Below are positions 27,701-42,700 of a DNA stretch of 64,000 bases, piece after piece. The DNA lies in NCBI GenBank assembly GCA_963082975.1, contig OY720344.1, positions 64,632,546 to 64,696,545 of the forward strand, in the 5' to 3' direction. The position numbers were made by a program, and so were the translations under genes. The notes under the pieces are model-generated. The model was not told where the DNA came from. It did no database searches and saw only the letters and a list, made by a program, of their open reading frames with translations. The stretch's first letter is position 1. Each line of letters starts with the position of its first letter. Source of the stretch: Labia minor (Eukaryota > Arthropoda > Insecta > Dermaptera > Spongiphoridae).

Positions 27701-30700
27701 TCTTTCATAATTATAGGCACATATATATATTTATAAAAAAAATGCATATTACCATCAAAATATAAATAAAAAACGAAACAAAATTAAACCAATTATTTTA
27801 TATTTTGTTTGAATATGAATTTATCTCTGCTCTACAAGTTAACTAGTTATCAATGACAGAGGATAACTTAATAAATAACCTTTTCTATATAAATGAATAT
27901 TAGTTCATTAGTTTGTTTTTTATTTTTATATTTTTTGAATTATGTATGTAGATAGTTATAAATTATCAAAATGTAATATCATAATTGTGAGATTTTAATA
28001 ATCGCATTAAAATGAATAGTGAATATATTAATAATAATATTTTATTTTATATGTAACATTGAAATAGAAATGAATTATGAAATTTCTTTTATTAGAATGG
28101 TCAATTTGAATTACTATCTATTTTTTTTGTCTCCTGTCCTGATTTCAATTGATCTAAAAATAAAGTCTACGTACCATAAATCAGTATTAAAACCATCAAT
28201 ATTTGAACAATTATTCAAACTAGTTAATTGAATATCTTGTCAAATGTAGATAATATATATTTTTAAAACATTTACCTCTCTCTCATTCTATAGATATAAA
28301 TGTTCTTTCAATTGGATCAAAAATATAAATTAATACGATATGTTGATTTATGTTATTTTATTTATGTTTTTTAAATTTTATATATCACGAATATATATAT
28401 ATGTACTAAATGTGTCTGTGTTTGCAAGTTTATAATTAAAATCTCAAAATATTACTTTATCATAAAGCGTTTCTATTTTTTGATTTATTTATCTAATAAC
28501 ACACTAGTCAGATAAATAAATAATTAAATAAATAAATATAATTATAGGTATATGTTGATTGATATGAATGTATAAATATATTTTGATAAATATTCTTTAT
28601 ATAAATGATTAAATAAATATTTTAGGTATGTATATTTATATATAAAAAAAAATATAAAGGTATTCAATGAATTCAATTTATTTACTTTACATATGTAATT
28701 TATAAAAAAAAATATATTCATGTCTATGGTATTTTTTTATATCATTTATATATATATATATAGGTTCGGAAATAGCATATAATAATATTTATTCAAAATT
28801 TAGTGAATTCTTTATATTTCTTTTGAAGAAAGTATTTTATCGTTAGTCTTTAAACTTGATGATGAGAGATATTGTTAAATAAATAGTTTTGAGGGGTAAA
28901 GTAAATAATCAAAAATAATTATTAAAACTAGGTATAAATTATAAATAAATTTTCATTCTCTCGAATTAATTAAAATAAAACGTTTTTTATAAATTCTGCA
29001 TTATATTAGAGAATTAATTTTAATGAAATAATAATAATGTCAAAATTTTATTTTATTTTTATATAAACAAATTCATTTTATTTTATTCTTTTCATCATTA
29101 TTCTATCCATAACTGAATTTATTTTGTAAAATTTTATCAAATTAAATTCATTTTAGAACTATTCAGTTTATTAATTTATAAATATTGATTTGATTTTTTA
29201 ATTAATATATTTTTGGTGACAATATTACATCTAATATAAAATAGTTATATAATAAAAAAATATATATAAGGAATATGAAATTTAAAAAATTTAAAAGTTA
29301 AGAAAGAGTGGTCAATAGAGATTTCTGGCGACTAAGCTGCGATAATAAAGTTGTAAAAAAAACTCGACAAATTGAAAAATATTTTCAATACAATTAATCC
29401 TCGATATATAAATCTGTTTAAAATGTTTTATATTTTTATAAAGCATCCACGACTGCATACATAAGTGAATTTAATTCATTTTATCTTAAAATTAATTCTA
29501 TAGTAAATAATATCATTTAGATATACTAAGAAAGGACAGTGCTTAGAGCAGTTACGTATATTGCAAGTTAAATGAATCCTCTCAACTTCTATCTTGACTT
29601 TCTTGATCAAAGTAATTTCCCAAATATGTACAAATATGCTGAGTGATCCAAAAACTCCAGCTAAAAAAGGATTCTCTTACTTGGTCTGAAATCTCTAATT
29701 AATGGTATTTTTATAAGGATAATCTATTAATTGAATGTAATTAATTACATACTTATTTATTTTTAGGTTTCTATAATTAATTTTTTATTGAATTATATAC
29801 ATGAGAAAGAATGAAAAAAAGAAAAATATTTTATTTTAGATTAGAATAATTTTAATAAATCCTTTTTGTAATCCAAAGTGTAATGTTTTCAAATTAGAGG
29901 TTATTTTGGTTTGTATTTGCTTGCTCTGTACGGTTATAGTGAATTCTCTAATGACTAGTGTCGAGTTTCCCTTCAGTCAGGAGGTGGGGGTGTATAGATG
30001 AGGAGTGGGACTGAATCTGCATAAAGGCCAGATGGTAACCGAGGAATCCACGCTTATCTTGCGCCTACAAGCAACAATTCGGAACCAAATTAAAATATAG
30101 ACTGGAACCCTTGTTAAGCAACCAGGTTTTATGGTAATACAATCTTTAATCTTAATAAATTTTAAATAAAATTAAAAAAAATCAAATATATACATATTTT
30201 AAAATAATTTAAATAGATTTTAAGAAACATTAAAATTTATTTTATAAAAAAAATATTTATCTTAGAAGAGTAGTGAGAGATAGAGAGAAATTAACATAAC
30301 TGGGTCTATTGGTCTAAAGACTTTTTACTAATTCAGGTAGGTCTCTGTCTGTCTGAAAATGGCAATTTACAAATAGTAAAATTAAAATATTGTATTTTAT
30401 ATATTAATTTAAAATACAATTCAATTTTTAAATTTCAATTTAATTTGTAAAAAAATGATAATTATAATAATATATTTGGGTATGGATGATTATTTTCTTT
30501 TAAATAAGCAAAATTCTATTTATAATAATTTCTACAGGGGTTTATTCGATTATACTATAATATCTATTAAGTGTGATTCCATATAGTATTCTAAAGTTCT
30601 TTTTGGAGCCGTACACACCTCAATCTTCCAAATTCACTATTTTGAAAAGAGGTTATGTAATTATGATATTATGACATTATGATATATTATATATTAATCA

Positions 30701-33700
30701 ATATGTATTTAAATGTAGATTTTAATGAAAAAGTTACATACGAATTAAAATTTAATTATAAATTTAATTAAATAAGTTTGTGAAAAATAAACATTAAGAA
30801 TCTTAAAATTAATACATAATGATTTAAATGATCAGAATGACTGGGAAGTTATAATACAAATCAGAATAATTTACATTAATAAAATAGTGGATCACTTTGT
30901 AAATAACGAATAGATTTGTTTATTTTTAGAAAACTTTATTGACATTTTAACGTAAATTATTAATTAAATTTGTAAACTGACTTAAATGCTTTAGACTTGG
31001 ATCTTAAGTAGTAACAAACAAAAAAAAAATTTAACTATAATACATAATAATGTCGTAAGTGGATATTATTAATTTATAACAATTTTAAAATTTAAAAGAT
31101 CTGGTGTTGGGGGGGGGGGCAGTTAATATTTATTTAAGATTTAAGTCCGAGGTAGTCCTTTTACAGTCACTTATATATTTATTTATAATATTTTAAATTA
31201 AAGAAAATCTATAATTCTAATTAAATTTGAATTCAAACACTTTTCATTTTTTATATTTTTATTTGCTCAAAACAAAAAAAATAAACTGATATATAAATGT
31301 ATCTCATCAAAACTTTAAAATTTTCTATCCTCAGTTGAGGCCGCGGTGGAGTTAGGCTGAAGGGCAGATTGTGTAAAGGAGGAGGTGAATAGAGTCATCT
31401 CATTCAATTCTTATCCCCGAAAGTTGTGTAAAACATTATTAAGGAAGTTTTCTCTAGAAAAGAGATATCGTGCTCATTTCTTAATAAATTTCATTATAAA
31501 CTACATTCATCCTCTTTGTCAAAAAAAGTTCGAAATTGTTTTTTTCTTTCTTTAAGAATAAAAAAAATATTGTAGAAGTATAGGATTCGTTTTAAACATT
31601 TTTTTCTTCCTATTTTCTTTTAACTATTATATATATATATTATTTCTGACTTTCATTCATTATATAATATATTTAATAGAATAATAGAGAAAATAGCCAG
31701 GTATTGAATAGCGTTGGTTAGGAAATAGAATCGCTCGGATAGGAACCCAGTCTAATATTATACGCATCCGGAAAACACAACAGATATTCTACATAGATTA
31801 ATGAGGGCTATAAGCGTTAAATAATACCAGTTGTATGATTTATTAATCCATTCGAATGCAAAATGAAGAAGAAAAGGATTTTACAAGAAAATATATCCCT
31901 CCTTTATTCTTACTACTACGCCTTCCCCCTCCCTCTTATTCATTTCATAAGCTCCTTCCCTCCATTCATTCACCCGATTCAAACCCCCATTCCATCACTT
32001 TGATTTCTAATTAAGAAGATTGCAACAGCTGAGATTTTATCTCTCTTTTGCCAACCATTGTGTTGATCAGGATAATTAATAGAAAATGAGAAATTTAATT
32101 ATGTAAATAATAGGCCTTAAACACTGATAAGCAACATGTAGGATGGTAATCAATCTTTTTTTTCTTAGCTATTATTAAATGAAAAAAAAGTTGAAAAAAA
32201 TTAAGTAAACACAAAATGAAAAAGTGGCAATGACTTGCTACTTCAAAATAAATAAAAGCGAAAATAACAGTAATTAATTTGCCATTGCTGTGGTATACAA
32301 GTTAAAATTTAGATGTTACAGAAAACAATAACAAAAGTTGTATGGATTCTTTTTAATTAAAACAAAAAAAAACAATTACTTCTTGTTTAAAGACTCTGAG
32401 CTATTTCAAAGGAAAATTTTAGTCAGTGGTTATGTAAATTTAGAAGAATGGAAAATAAATATTAATAGATAGGTCACTACTGTGAATATGTCTAAAGTTA
32501 ACGGAATATTATACATAATTAAGTTTTTGAAATGTAAATTTAAAATCACACAATTAAGAAAATTCAATAAATTTATTAATTATTTTATTTAATATTTATA
32601 TTTAACAGACTGAATACAAGTAATTTTGAAATTATATCCTAAATTATATTAAAATTACCAAAAATATTTAAAATTTTATTAACTTAAGAAAACTAAAAAC
32701 TTGCTAACACCTTAAAATACTCTTAATTATAAATAACAATATTATATATTTGATGTTAGTATACTAAAACAAACTTTCCTATCAATCGAGTATAAATTTC
32801 ATCAATTTATTTACATTTTGAATTATTAAATTATTCTTCTTAGAAATTAGTTTTAACAGACAAGGAGAAAGAGAGAGAACTATTTTATTTTAAAATAAAG
32901 TGATAATAAGGTTAAATAATTCAATTTCATATAATAGTTGACAAAACAGAATAAACAATCCATTCGAAACTTGCTTTGTTAATAATTAATAAATCAAGTT
33001 GATCGAGTAGTAAGTGTTTGGCCGCTCTCTATTTAATAGCTTTCTAAACAGGGTTAAATAGTTAACTGTTCTACCAAACAAGAATCTCTCCCTCTCTTAT
33101 TAACGGAGTTTGCTAAATGAATAATCAAAACTTGCTAACTTTCTTAAGAACAATCATCATCATCATTATTATTATTAAAAATCAAAGAATATTATTTTTT
33201 CCTCTTAATTTGAAAGGAAACAAATATGCTACATTTTTTTTTCTGGTGCTTAAACAATGTTACGAATGCTAAAAGTTAGAGATGAATTATTTCAAGATTC
33301 CTGTGAGCTCTAAATTTCTGGTTCCTCTAGAATAATGTAAGTGATGTACATTGCAAGTAATGTTGAATTTTAGACTGCATTTAAAAAAATGCTTCATTAT
33401 TAGGAGCCTTAAAAAGACAATCGTTGAAAATTCTCACTTTTTAGAAAAGAAATACATTCAAAAAGTTTTGGGACTCTAATAAACCAATTTATGAAATTCC
33501 AAGAGGCAGTACCAAAAATTATAAATCTTTTGACCATTAACCATTTCAAACTCAAGAAGCGTTTCCAGAGTCTTGAATTTAATAACAACCTAGCTGTTTA
33601 AATCCAATACAATAATAACTAGACCTCTTTCTAGACATTCATCTAACTCACTGCCCTGATCTAGCTCCTTCGAATTTTCAGTTAAATCATTCGAAAATGA

Positions 33701-36700
33701 AATTTCACACAATTAATATATAGAATTGATACCAATAGAGTAGATACACACCATATTGCGTAAAGAAAAACCATAAAATTACTTGAAAAATTATGTCGAC
33801 AAAACATTATTTTATTAATTAACAATTAATTAACCGTCGAGGAGAAAAAAATATGATATAAAATAAATAAATATAAAATTTTTCAGTCAAATTTTATATT
33901 TTCTATAATTAAAAAATATAAAATTTCTTAGTCATATTTTTTATTTTCTATAATTAAAAAATATAAAATTTCTTAGTCGTATTTTATATTTTCTTTTATA
34001 TTCGTATCATTTGAAAAATTAAAAATTAAAGAATAAAATGATGAGAAAGAAGGGAATTTTTTGTTTAATATTTTATTTAACTAGAAATAAAAAGTTTTGA
34101 TTAAATTGAATTAGTTATTTAAAAAACAAATTGGAAATGAACGAGAAAAATATAAAAAAATATTGTAATCAAAAAGTCTATAAAGTTATTATATTAAAAT
34201 GATTTTAATATTCAGCAAGCTCATTTTATTTTTTATTTTTATTTGAATTGAAATGTAAAAAAATGGAGAAAATAAACTGATAGGAGAAGAATTTCAAAAA
34301 ATTTATGTAAATAATTATTTTAGATTTCCTTATATATATATTAACATTATTCTCGTCTTACGAGAGTGACACAAAAAGACTGAAAACTATAAAGGCGTTT
34401 TTGGATTCGTAATTAAAAACTATAAAATTACAAGTTAGTCTCTGATTCAATTTTTTCGGTTTAGTTTTAATAAAAGACTTTTTCTATAAATTATTTTATT
34501 AAATATATTCCATTTTATTGAAAATTACGAAATTACAATTAAATTTCTAGGATTCATTATTTCTCCAAAATTATATGGTTTTCTGTTTTGTTTTGTTTTT
34601 TCCTACAGTTAATCAAAAATATAATAATAATACATTTATTTCTTTTCATTTTATACTTTCTTTGTATAATTATAAATAATTTTATCGTCTATGCAGTGGT
34701 TACACAGGCATAGGCATTAGCTGGAATGTCGAGACCTCAAAGTTACAAATCTATTTAAATATGATTTGAAAAAGTTGTAAATTTGGCAAACATCATAAAG
34801 TTGATGTTTACACTATCAATATCTACAATTAGTATTTTTTATTCAAAATTAACTCTTACAAGTGAACTTTAAGTTAAATATTTGTGGATCTAAGTATTAA
34901 AAAATTGATTGAGGATGCTTTATAAAAAACACGATTTACCAATAAATCGATTATGATGAGAAAAGAAAACGTTAATATTTACTGTAATTTCATTTCCTAA
35001 ACTCTTGCATTCAATTTATGTATGTTATTTTTCTAATAATCAAAACGAATATATGTACTTAAATTTCAATTAATCTAAATTACTTTTTATTTATATTTTT
35101 ATTTGATTCTTTCGAATTCTTTTCGAAGCACTGACTATAAATAATATAAAAAAATTAAAATTTTTTTTTAAAATTGATTTGCATTTATCTGTCGTCGCTC
35201 ATTTTTCATTTTACTATTTCATTTTAAATAAATGCATTTTGTGTCTTGTTCTTTCTGTCTAGTTTTCTCTCTTGTTTTATTAATAATAAATTATTTATTT
35301 ATTTTCCAGGAGTTGTATCATAGATTTTTTCTATACCCCTCCATCCAATCACGCTCATTTCTGTTTTTCTTTCAACTTTGGAACATAAAACGAGATGTTA
35401 CTTTTTGTCAAAGGATGACATCAAATTGGCTTCAATGTGTCAAATAAAAAAACAAAAAAATGAAAAGCTAGCATATTTTTATCTGAACTATCCTCCTTTC
35501 TCCCGTCCTTCCACTCCTCTCCACCAATTCCAACCTCCAAGGTCTAATAAAGAATAAATAAATCCAGTGAACAGACATATTGGTATGCTCACTTGCCAAA
35601 ATCAGCTCTCGGAACAAATTTGCATAACGTTTCGGATGTTTATCTCAACGATAGGGAATTGTCAGAAGATCTTTATTTTTGAATAACAACTGATAAAAAA
35701 AATAACGAAAAGTTTTTTTTTATTTTCATTTTCCACTTGAGTCAGAATTTGTTTTTTTTTTTTAAAGATTCAATACTCAATCGGATGGCGATTTTATTTA
35801 TATTTTTTAACCGACCCGTTTGATGTTACATCCGGCTAAAAATTGAATGTTCATTCATTGTGTAAATATAAAAAAAATCGGATTGAATCTCATAAATTTT
35901 TAACAAATAATAGATAATTGAATTCGTTTATCCGGGAATTGAAAGTGAAACAATTGGTCTAGGTGGGAAAAATAATTTGGATCCTTATTATTAAAAAAAA
36001 TACCTATACTATAATTATTTTTTAATATTCGGGAAGAATTTAAAATTTAAAGCAAAGTTGCAATCGGGAAATACCTGTTATCATGCAGTAAAGGGACTTA
36101 TCACGTCAAAATTATTATCAAAGGGGATAAAAATTAAAATATATACAACAATTATTGCACCGGTTGTATTAGGCATAGTCTATGACCTTAGGAGACGAGA
36201 GTAGATTTAGAGTATTTTAGATTAGGATTCTTCGCAGCATTTACGGGCCAAAGATAGATGAGGTCACCGGGGAATGTCGGAGACAGCATATCGAGGAATT
36301 GCATGACCTCTATGCATCTCCAGATATAGTTGGAATTATAAAATCGAGAAGGGTACGTGGCTAGAATGGGAGAGGAAAGAATGGTGAAAAATTTATTGGT
36401 GGAGAGACCGATTGGGAAACGTCAGCTTGGAAGACCAAGGACGCGGTGGGTGGATAACGTAGGAAGGAACGTGAGAAGATGGGAAAGGATAGGGATTGGA
36501 GGGTTGTAGCTCAGAATAGGGATACTTGGAGAAATGTGGCATTTATGCTGCGGCCAAGAACTTTCGATTTTCGTGTAGCCACGGAGATAGATAGATATAA
36601 TTACGTGTAATAATTTTAATAATTTAATGAGCGCACCCCTGCCCACAACCTACTCCTAAAAAGCAATATACATTTTTAAACATATAAAAGAATTAAATTT

Positions 36701-39700
36701 AAGTTGTATTAGAAATACATTATAATAGAATAGAATACAATTGAATTGATATAAACTAAATACAAAGTTTATTTTTTTATACAAAATAAATATATAATAA
36801 AATTAATTCAAATGATTTTTCAGAATTTAACTAAATTTAGATTATTCTATGAAGTTTATTATAAAATCTATTTGAATCATACGTTCTCAAAGTGGTCTAT
36901 ATAGACCCTGGGGTCTATTTTAACCTCCAGGGGGTCCACGAATAACAAATTTGGGGGTCCATGAAATGAACATGAGGATCCACGTGTTTTCCCGGCTCTA
37001 AAAAAAAGGGTAAAATTTTTTTATAAAAAAATCAAAATCAATTTAGGGGGTCTACCCAAAACTGAAAAACATGCCAAGGGGTCTAAGACACAAAAAAGTT
37101 TGGGAACCTATGATTTGAATGAATAAGAGATGGTATAATAAGTCAAATAAGAAACTATTATTATTATTATTATTATAAAAACAAACTGAATAAACTACTG
37201 AGCTATTTTATGAAAATAAAATAAAATTTATTTTCTAATATTATCTAAAAAATTTAAATTATATTCATTCATAAAAAGACCATAAATAGTATAATTATTA
37301 TATTTATCTATCTACCTATCTGGTGAATGAATGTTGTAACTGCATAACTCCAACCGTCCTATCCTGAGTTATTTATTTTTTGGTTCATATTCCTTATACA
37401 GTGATGCCTCGCATAACGAACGTCTCGCACAGCGAACGCTGCACACAACGAACCATAATGACCTAAATTTCATGATTCATACAACGAACTTCGTTTCACA
37501 CAACGAACTCGCCCGAGATTCCACGATCGCTGCCGTTGTATTGCATCCTCTTGCGCAGGCACTGCAGGCAGTCATTATAGTCACTGCACTTAACTTAAAT
37601 ACGTATCGCGGCAATCGTTCTTCATTACCATTTACCATATTCAATTATCATTATCATTCAATATTTTTTTATATCATGGCTTCTAAAGAAAGCAGGAAGG
37701 TGATTTCTGTTGAAATAAAACAGGAAATAATTAGGAGTGAATCTGGGGTAAAACAGTGCGACCTCGGTAAAGAGTTTGGCCTCAGCAAGACCACTATTTA
37801 CACCATTTTGACAAATAAGGATGCAATCAAATCAGCCAAAGTAGCCAAAGGAGTATCAAAATTATTTCATGAAAAACATAAGTCTTCAATCCGCGAGGAG
37901 ATGGAGAGGCTATTAGCGATTTGGATTAAGGACAGGCAGGTGAAAGGTGACGTAACAACCCAAGATATATATCTATCACAAAGCCAAGAGAATTTATGAC
38001 GATCTAAAGAAAAACGACCCTGGAAGTAGCAGCAATCAAGATAATGAAGAAGAATTCAAAGCCAGTAGGGGGTGGTTTTTTAGATTTAATTATGTTTTTT
38101 TTTTTCTAAATATGTATCTAAATAAAAATAGTAACAAAAATTTTATCTTTTATTATGTCATCTTAGCATATTTTATGCTACAGAACGAATTATATTTTTT
38201 AACATATATTGTAATGGGAAAACGCGTTTCACATAACGAACTTTTCGCATAACGAACTTGCTCTTGGAACGAATTAAGTTCGTTGTGTGAGGCACCACTG
38301 TATTCTAACATCATTTCATCTACCCACAGTAAGTTTGGATTTTTCCATAAACTTGAGTCTTCCCTCACTGTATTCTATTCTATTATAATGTATTTCTAAT
38401 ACAACTTGAACCACTTGTCCTGTTTATTGTCCACGGATGTTAAAAGATCATGAAATTCCTCAAACTCTATCTATATTCCCCTGTGTTCTCATTTTTTCAG
38501 CTCATAAATGTTTCAAAGAAGTTTATTTTTACAAAAAAATCATTATATTTCTAATAAATATTTATTATTATTAGAAAGGAAAAGAATTTAATCTTTGTGG
38601 AACACGTATTCCAAGATATAAAAGATGGAGAACGATTGAGGGAATGGAAACAACAACAATTTATATTGGAATTTATATTCAGGATATTTTGCTTCGATAT
38701 TCTACTTTTAGTATTAGTAAAAATTTTTAAAACCATAATGTGTTAGTTAAATGAATATATGAATGACATATAATTAAAATAACATATTTAGTTTTAAAAG
38801 GGTGATTTATTAAATTTTAATAATAATATTATAATATATTTAAACAATTTATATATATATATATATATTTAAACAATTTATTTATATGTATTTTTTTCAG
38901 AATATCTGAAAATTCATGGACGTGGTTATAATATAATATCAACTGATTGGTCACCGTTAGGTTTGGCGCCATGCTATCCAATGGCTGCATTCAATACCCG
39001 ATATGTGGGACAATGCCTGGCTCGGCTTATTCAACAAATTCATTCAGTCAATGGGGCTACACAATTACATGTAATTGGTTTCAGTCTTGGGGCTCACGTT
39101 GCTGCTAGAGCGGCTGTGGCACTAGCCCCATATAAAATACCTCGAATTACTGGTAAAATATTATTCCCATATTTACTTTGTCTTCTTCGTTATTATTATT
39201 TAACTAATTAAAAAGTATAAAAAAGACTAAAGATAATTAAAAAATAGTCTCCCATAATCACTTTTTGTCTACTTTTATTGTAATTAAATTTAATATAATA
39301 ATACTATAATATTATGCTAATATTGGGTTTAAAGTACATTAAAGAAGAGAAAGGTTAGAAAAAAAAGAGAATTAATCTAGTGGATTTGATAGTGGGAAAT
39401 ATATATATAAACCACAAAAAGTAATTATAATATATAAATGTAGAATGTAGAATGTTTGGTATCAAAATTTTAAAAATCAATTCAAAAATTGAAGTTTCAA
39501 TTTATTTGATTTCTGAGACCTTAGATATTAAAAATCTATTTTCTAATTTCAGGCTAAACTAAATAAACCGGTAAGTAATTCTATTATAACTAGATGATTA
39601 TATTATTTCTCGTTTAAATATAATTTCAAGAAATTTCTCTACTCTAAATAAACTAATTCTAAAAGCTATTTATTCATTAAATATTGATGATAATTGATTA

Positions 39701-42700
39701 TTGGGAAATTAATTTAACTGATTACTATTTGAATAAACTAATGATCCATTAAATTCCTTAGTCTAATTTCATATTAAATGTTAATCAATATACATACTTA
39801 AAATAAATATGAAACAGTATATGCAGAATACAAACAATCCTCTAAATAGCCTATGATTTATAGAGTTGAATAATTTTTTTCAATAACTAATAAAACTTAT
39901 ATTCAAAAAATAAATGTTTACAAAAAAAGTTTTTTTTAATAAATTCAAATAAAACTAGACATATTTTGAGTTAATTTTTAAAAAAATTCAGCACTAATAA
40001 AATTATTTAATTTTTATATACATTATTTAAAAAAAAATATAAAGTTAGACTGTTCAAAACATTTACTCACAGTTAGGTATAGATTTATAATTGACTTATC
40101 TACAAAAATTTATAGATACTTAATTAAAAATTTATAATTATGTTGTTTAGACGCAATGATTTTATAAAATGAAATCTTTAGAAACTTTTATCATAAAAAT
40201 ATACCAAAAATCTTTTATTCAATATTATATAATGATTGAAATCCTTATTTAAGACTTCAATTGAAGCAATTGGAAAGTAAAAAGTAAAAAATAAAAGTAT
40301 AAAGAATACAGAGAAAGAATGAATTGTTGACGAAAGGGCTTCCCTCCTTTCCTATTCAATTCCTCCAATAATGTTTGTAAAAATATCATAACTAGATTCT
40401 GGAGGTTGTGGGACTAAAAGAAATTTCAAAATCTCACAATCGTTTTTTTATTATTGTGATTGCAATATTTCCTTTTGAATGGAATATTTCAAAGGTTTGG
40501 AAAATAACAACTACAATTATTAATATTTAAAAATAGTATTATTTATTTAATTGGTTTAATTTTTTTTTTTGAAAAATTTATTTTTATGTTTAGGGTTGGA
40601 TCCTGCACTTCCGCTTTTCTCACCGTCGCCACAAGATGCCCGATTGGACTCATCGGATGCTGAATTTGTGGACGTTTTGCATACAAATGCACTTATTCAG
40701 GGTAGATTGGCCAGATGTGGCCATGTGGATACATACGCCAACCAAGTGATATGTCAACCCGGTTGTGACAGTAAGTGAAATGATTATTAAATTTTCAAGA
40801 AATGCAATTTCGTCTCCTCTGAGGTAAATTCATTATTTTCCTTTTCTAATTAAGAATTCCGACCGGGTCAAATTTCTGATGATCTTTTTAAAACCAGCTG
40901 TGACCGATCGTCACACAAAGCATTTCTCTCTCTCTTTCTCTCTCGCTCTCTCCTCCTCCACCTACTCACACTACCTCATTTTCTAAATTTCACCCTCGCT
41001 TATTTTTTAAGTTTATCGCTCTACTAAAACATCACAAAAAAAAAAAAAAAAAAAGAAAAAGCTAATATAAAGGACATTCGTGCATACTGAATGATCTCTG
41101 ACTTCCAAAGCGCAAATTACTGAATAAAATATTAAAAAAATCTTTTGACCATGTTATTTTTTTATTTAATTATAAGATTACTAGGTAAATAAGTTGACCT
41201 GTGGCCAGGTCCGAACCGACCGACGGTTTGAAATAAATTAATTTCCAGCTACAGAAACAATTTCAAATAATTTTAAGATATCTATTAATGTAATAAAAAC
41301 AGATATGGATATAACATAAATATTTTTAATTTTATTTTATGCTTGATTCGTGGAGATATGTAAAAATCTCCACATGTGAAATTTGGTGTGAAAACAATAC
41401 CTCCCTTACTATCGTCGGTCGGTAAAAATTATAAAAAATATTAATAAAACCAATCCTTAGTGCATTTTAATCCATTTATTTATTTTAAACCCATTTTAGG
41501 TTGATTTTCCATTACTGGATCAAAAAGTGGCCCACTTTCGATTTTCATTTAACCCACTACTAGAACAAAAAATACGTTTTGAAAAAAATTTTAAAAAAAT
41601 ATTTAAATATAAATTAACTGAATGTTTGTATTGTAGTGATAATTAAAAATAGTTGTACAATATGTGTGTGTGTGTGTGTTAGCACTTGTTTTGTTGTTAT
41701 TCTCACTTTTATTATAGAATAATAGTGTTTTTTAATGAAAATTTCTTTTAACATGGTCCACCACTAGTACATTTACCTTATATAAAATAAATTAATAATA
41801 TATTAACATTTGGCTCAATTGAATTTAAATATATCTTTTTTGTTTTATATTTTTGTTATTTTAATTACTTCTTTATATTACACAAATGGAACTATTTAAA
41901 CAAAATAACTGATTTGAATTTGTATATAGAATTTCTTCCTCTCTTCGATATTGACAATCATAAGAGAAGGGTCTGGACATCCGCATTTTCGAATAAATTG
42001 CGCATAAAATTTACCATTTTTTTCAATTAAGAAAATTCGTAATTATATTATTTAGATTTAATTTTAAAAAAAATGTGGAAAAAGTTATTTTTAATTGTTT
42101 TCTCAATGAAAATTTAAATTTAGTAGGGATTTAATTTATTAATTTGAATGATTTATCATTGTTTTTAATTTTAATTAAATTTTAATACAATTATAAAATG
42201 AATACTTATAGAAACTATTTAGGCAATTTATTCCAATTTATATATGAATTAAAATCATATAATAATTTTCTTAATATATTTTTATTTTTAAACAAATTAG
42301 TTTTTAACCTCATTTAGTACTAACAATAAATATACGGTATATACTGATATATGTTTTTGAACTTGAAAAATATCCACATGACTTTGAAAGGCGAATCAAA
42401 CTGTTTAAGTCTCATGAGGAAATTCAATTTATGTATTTTTTATTAATTAAGATAAATGAATAAATAGTATTTAGAAATATTAAAATCAAAATAGTTATTT
42501 CAGGGTAACTTAATTATTAGATTTTGAAATATATATTTATAGCATACTATATATTTTTTTATATAATAATCTCTTAAAAACAATTTTCATTTTTTAAATT
42601 GATATATTCATTTAAATAGATAAAATAAAAAACATTAAATCCTAATTTCTATTAAAATATTAAATAAGTTTGACCTAATTTATGAAATAAATTAATATAA

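Noticed and set aside
37472-37675. N-terminal extension of the Tigger frame
   Set aside because: It translates the subterminal ACAACGAAC repeats; the family protein starts at the MASK methionine at 37676.
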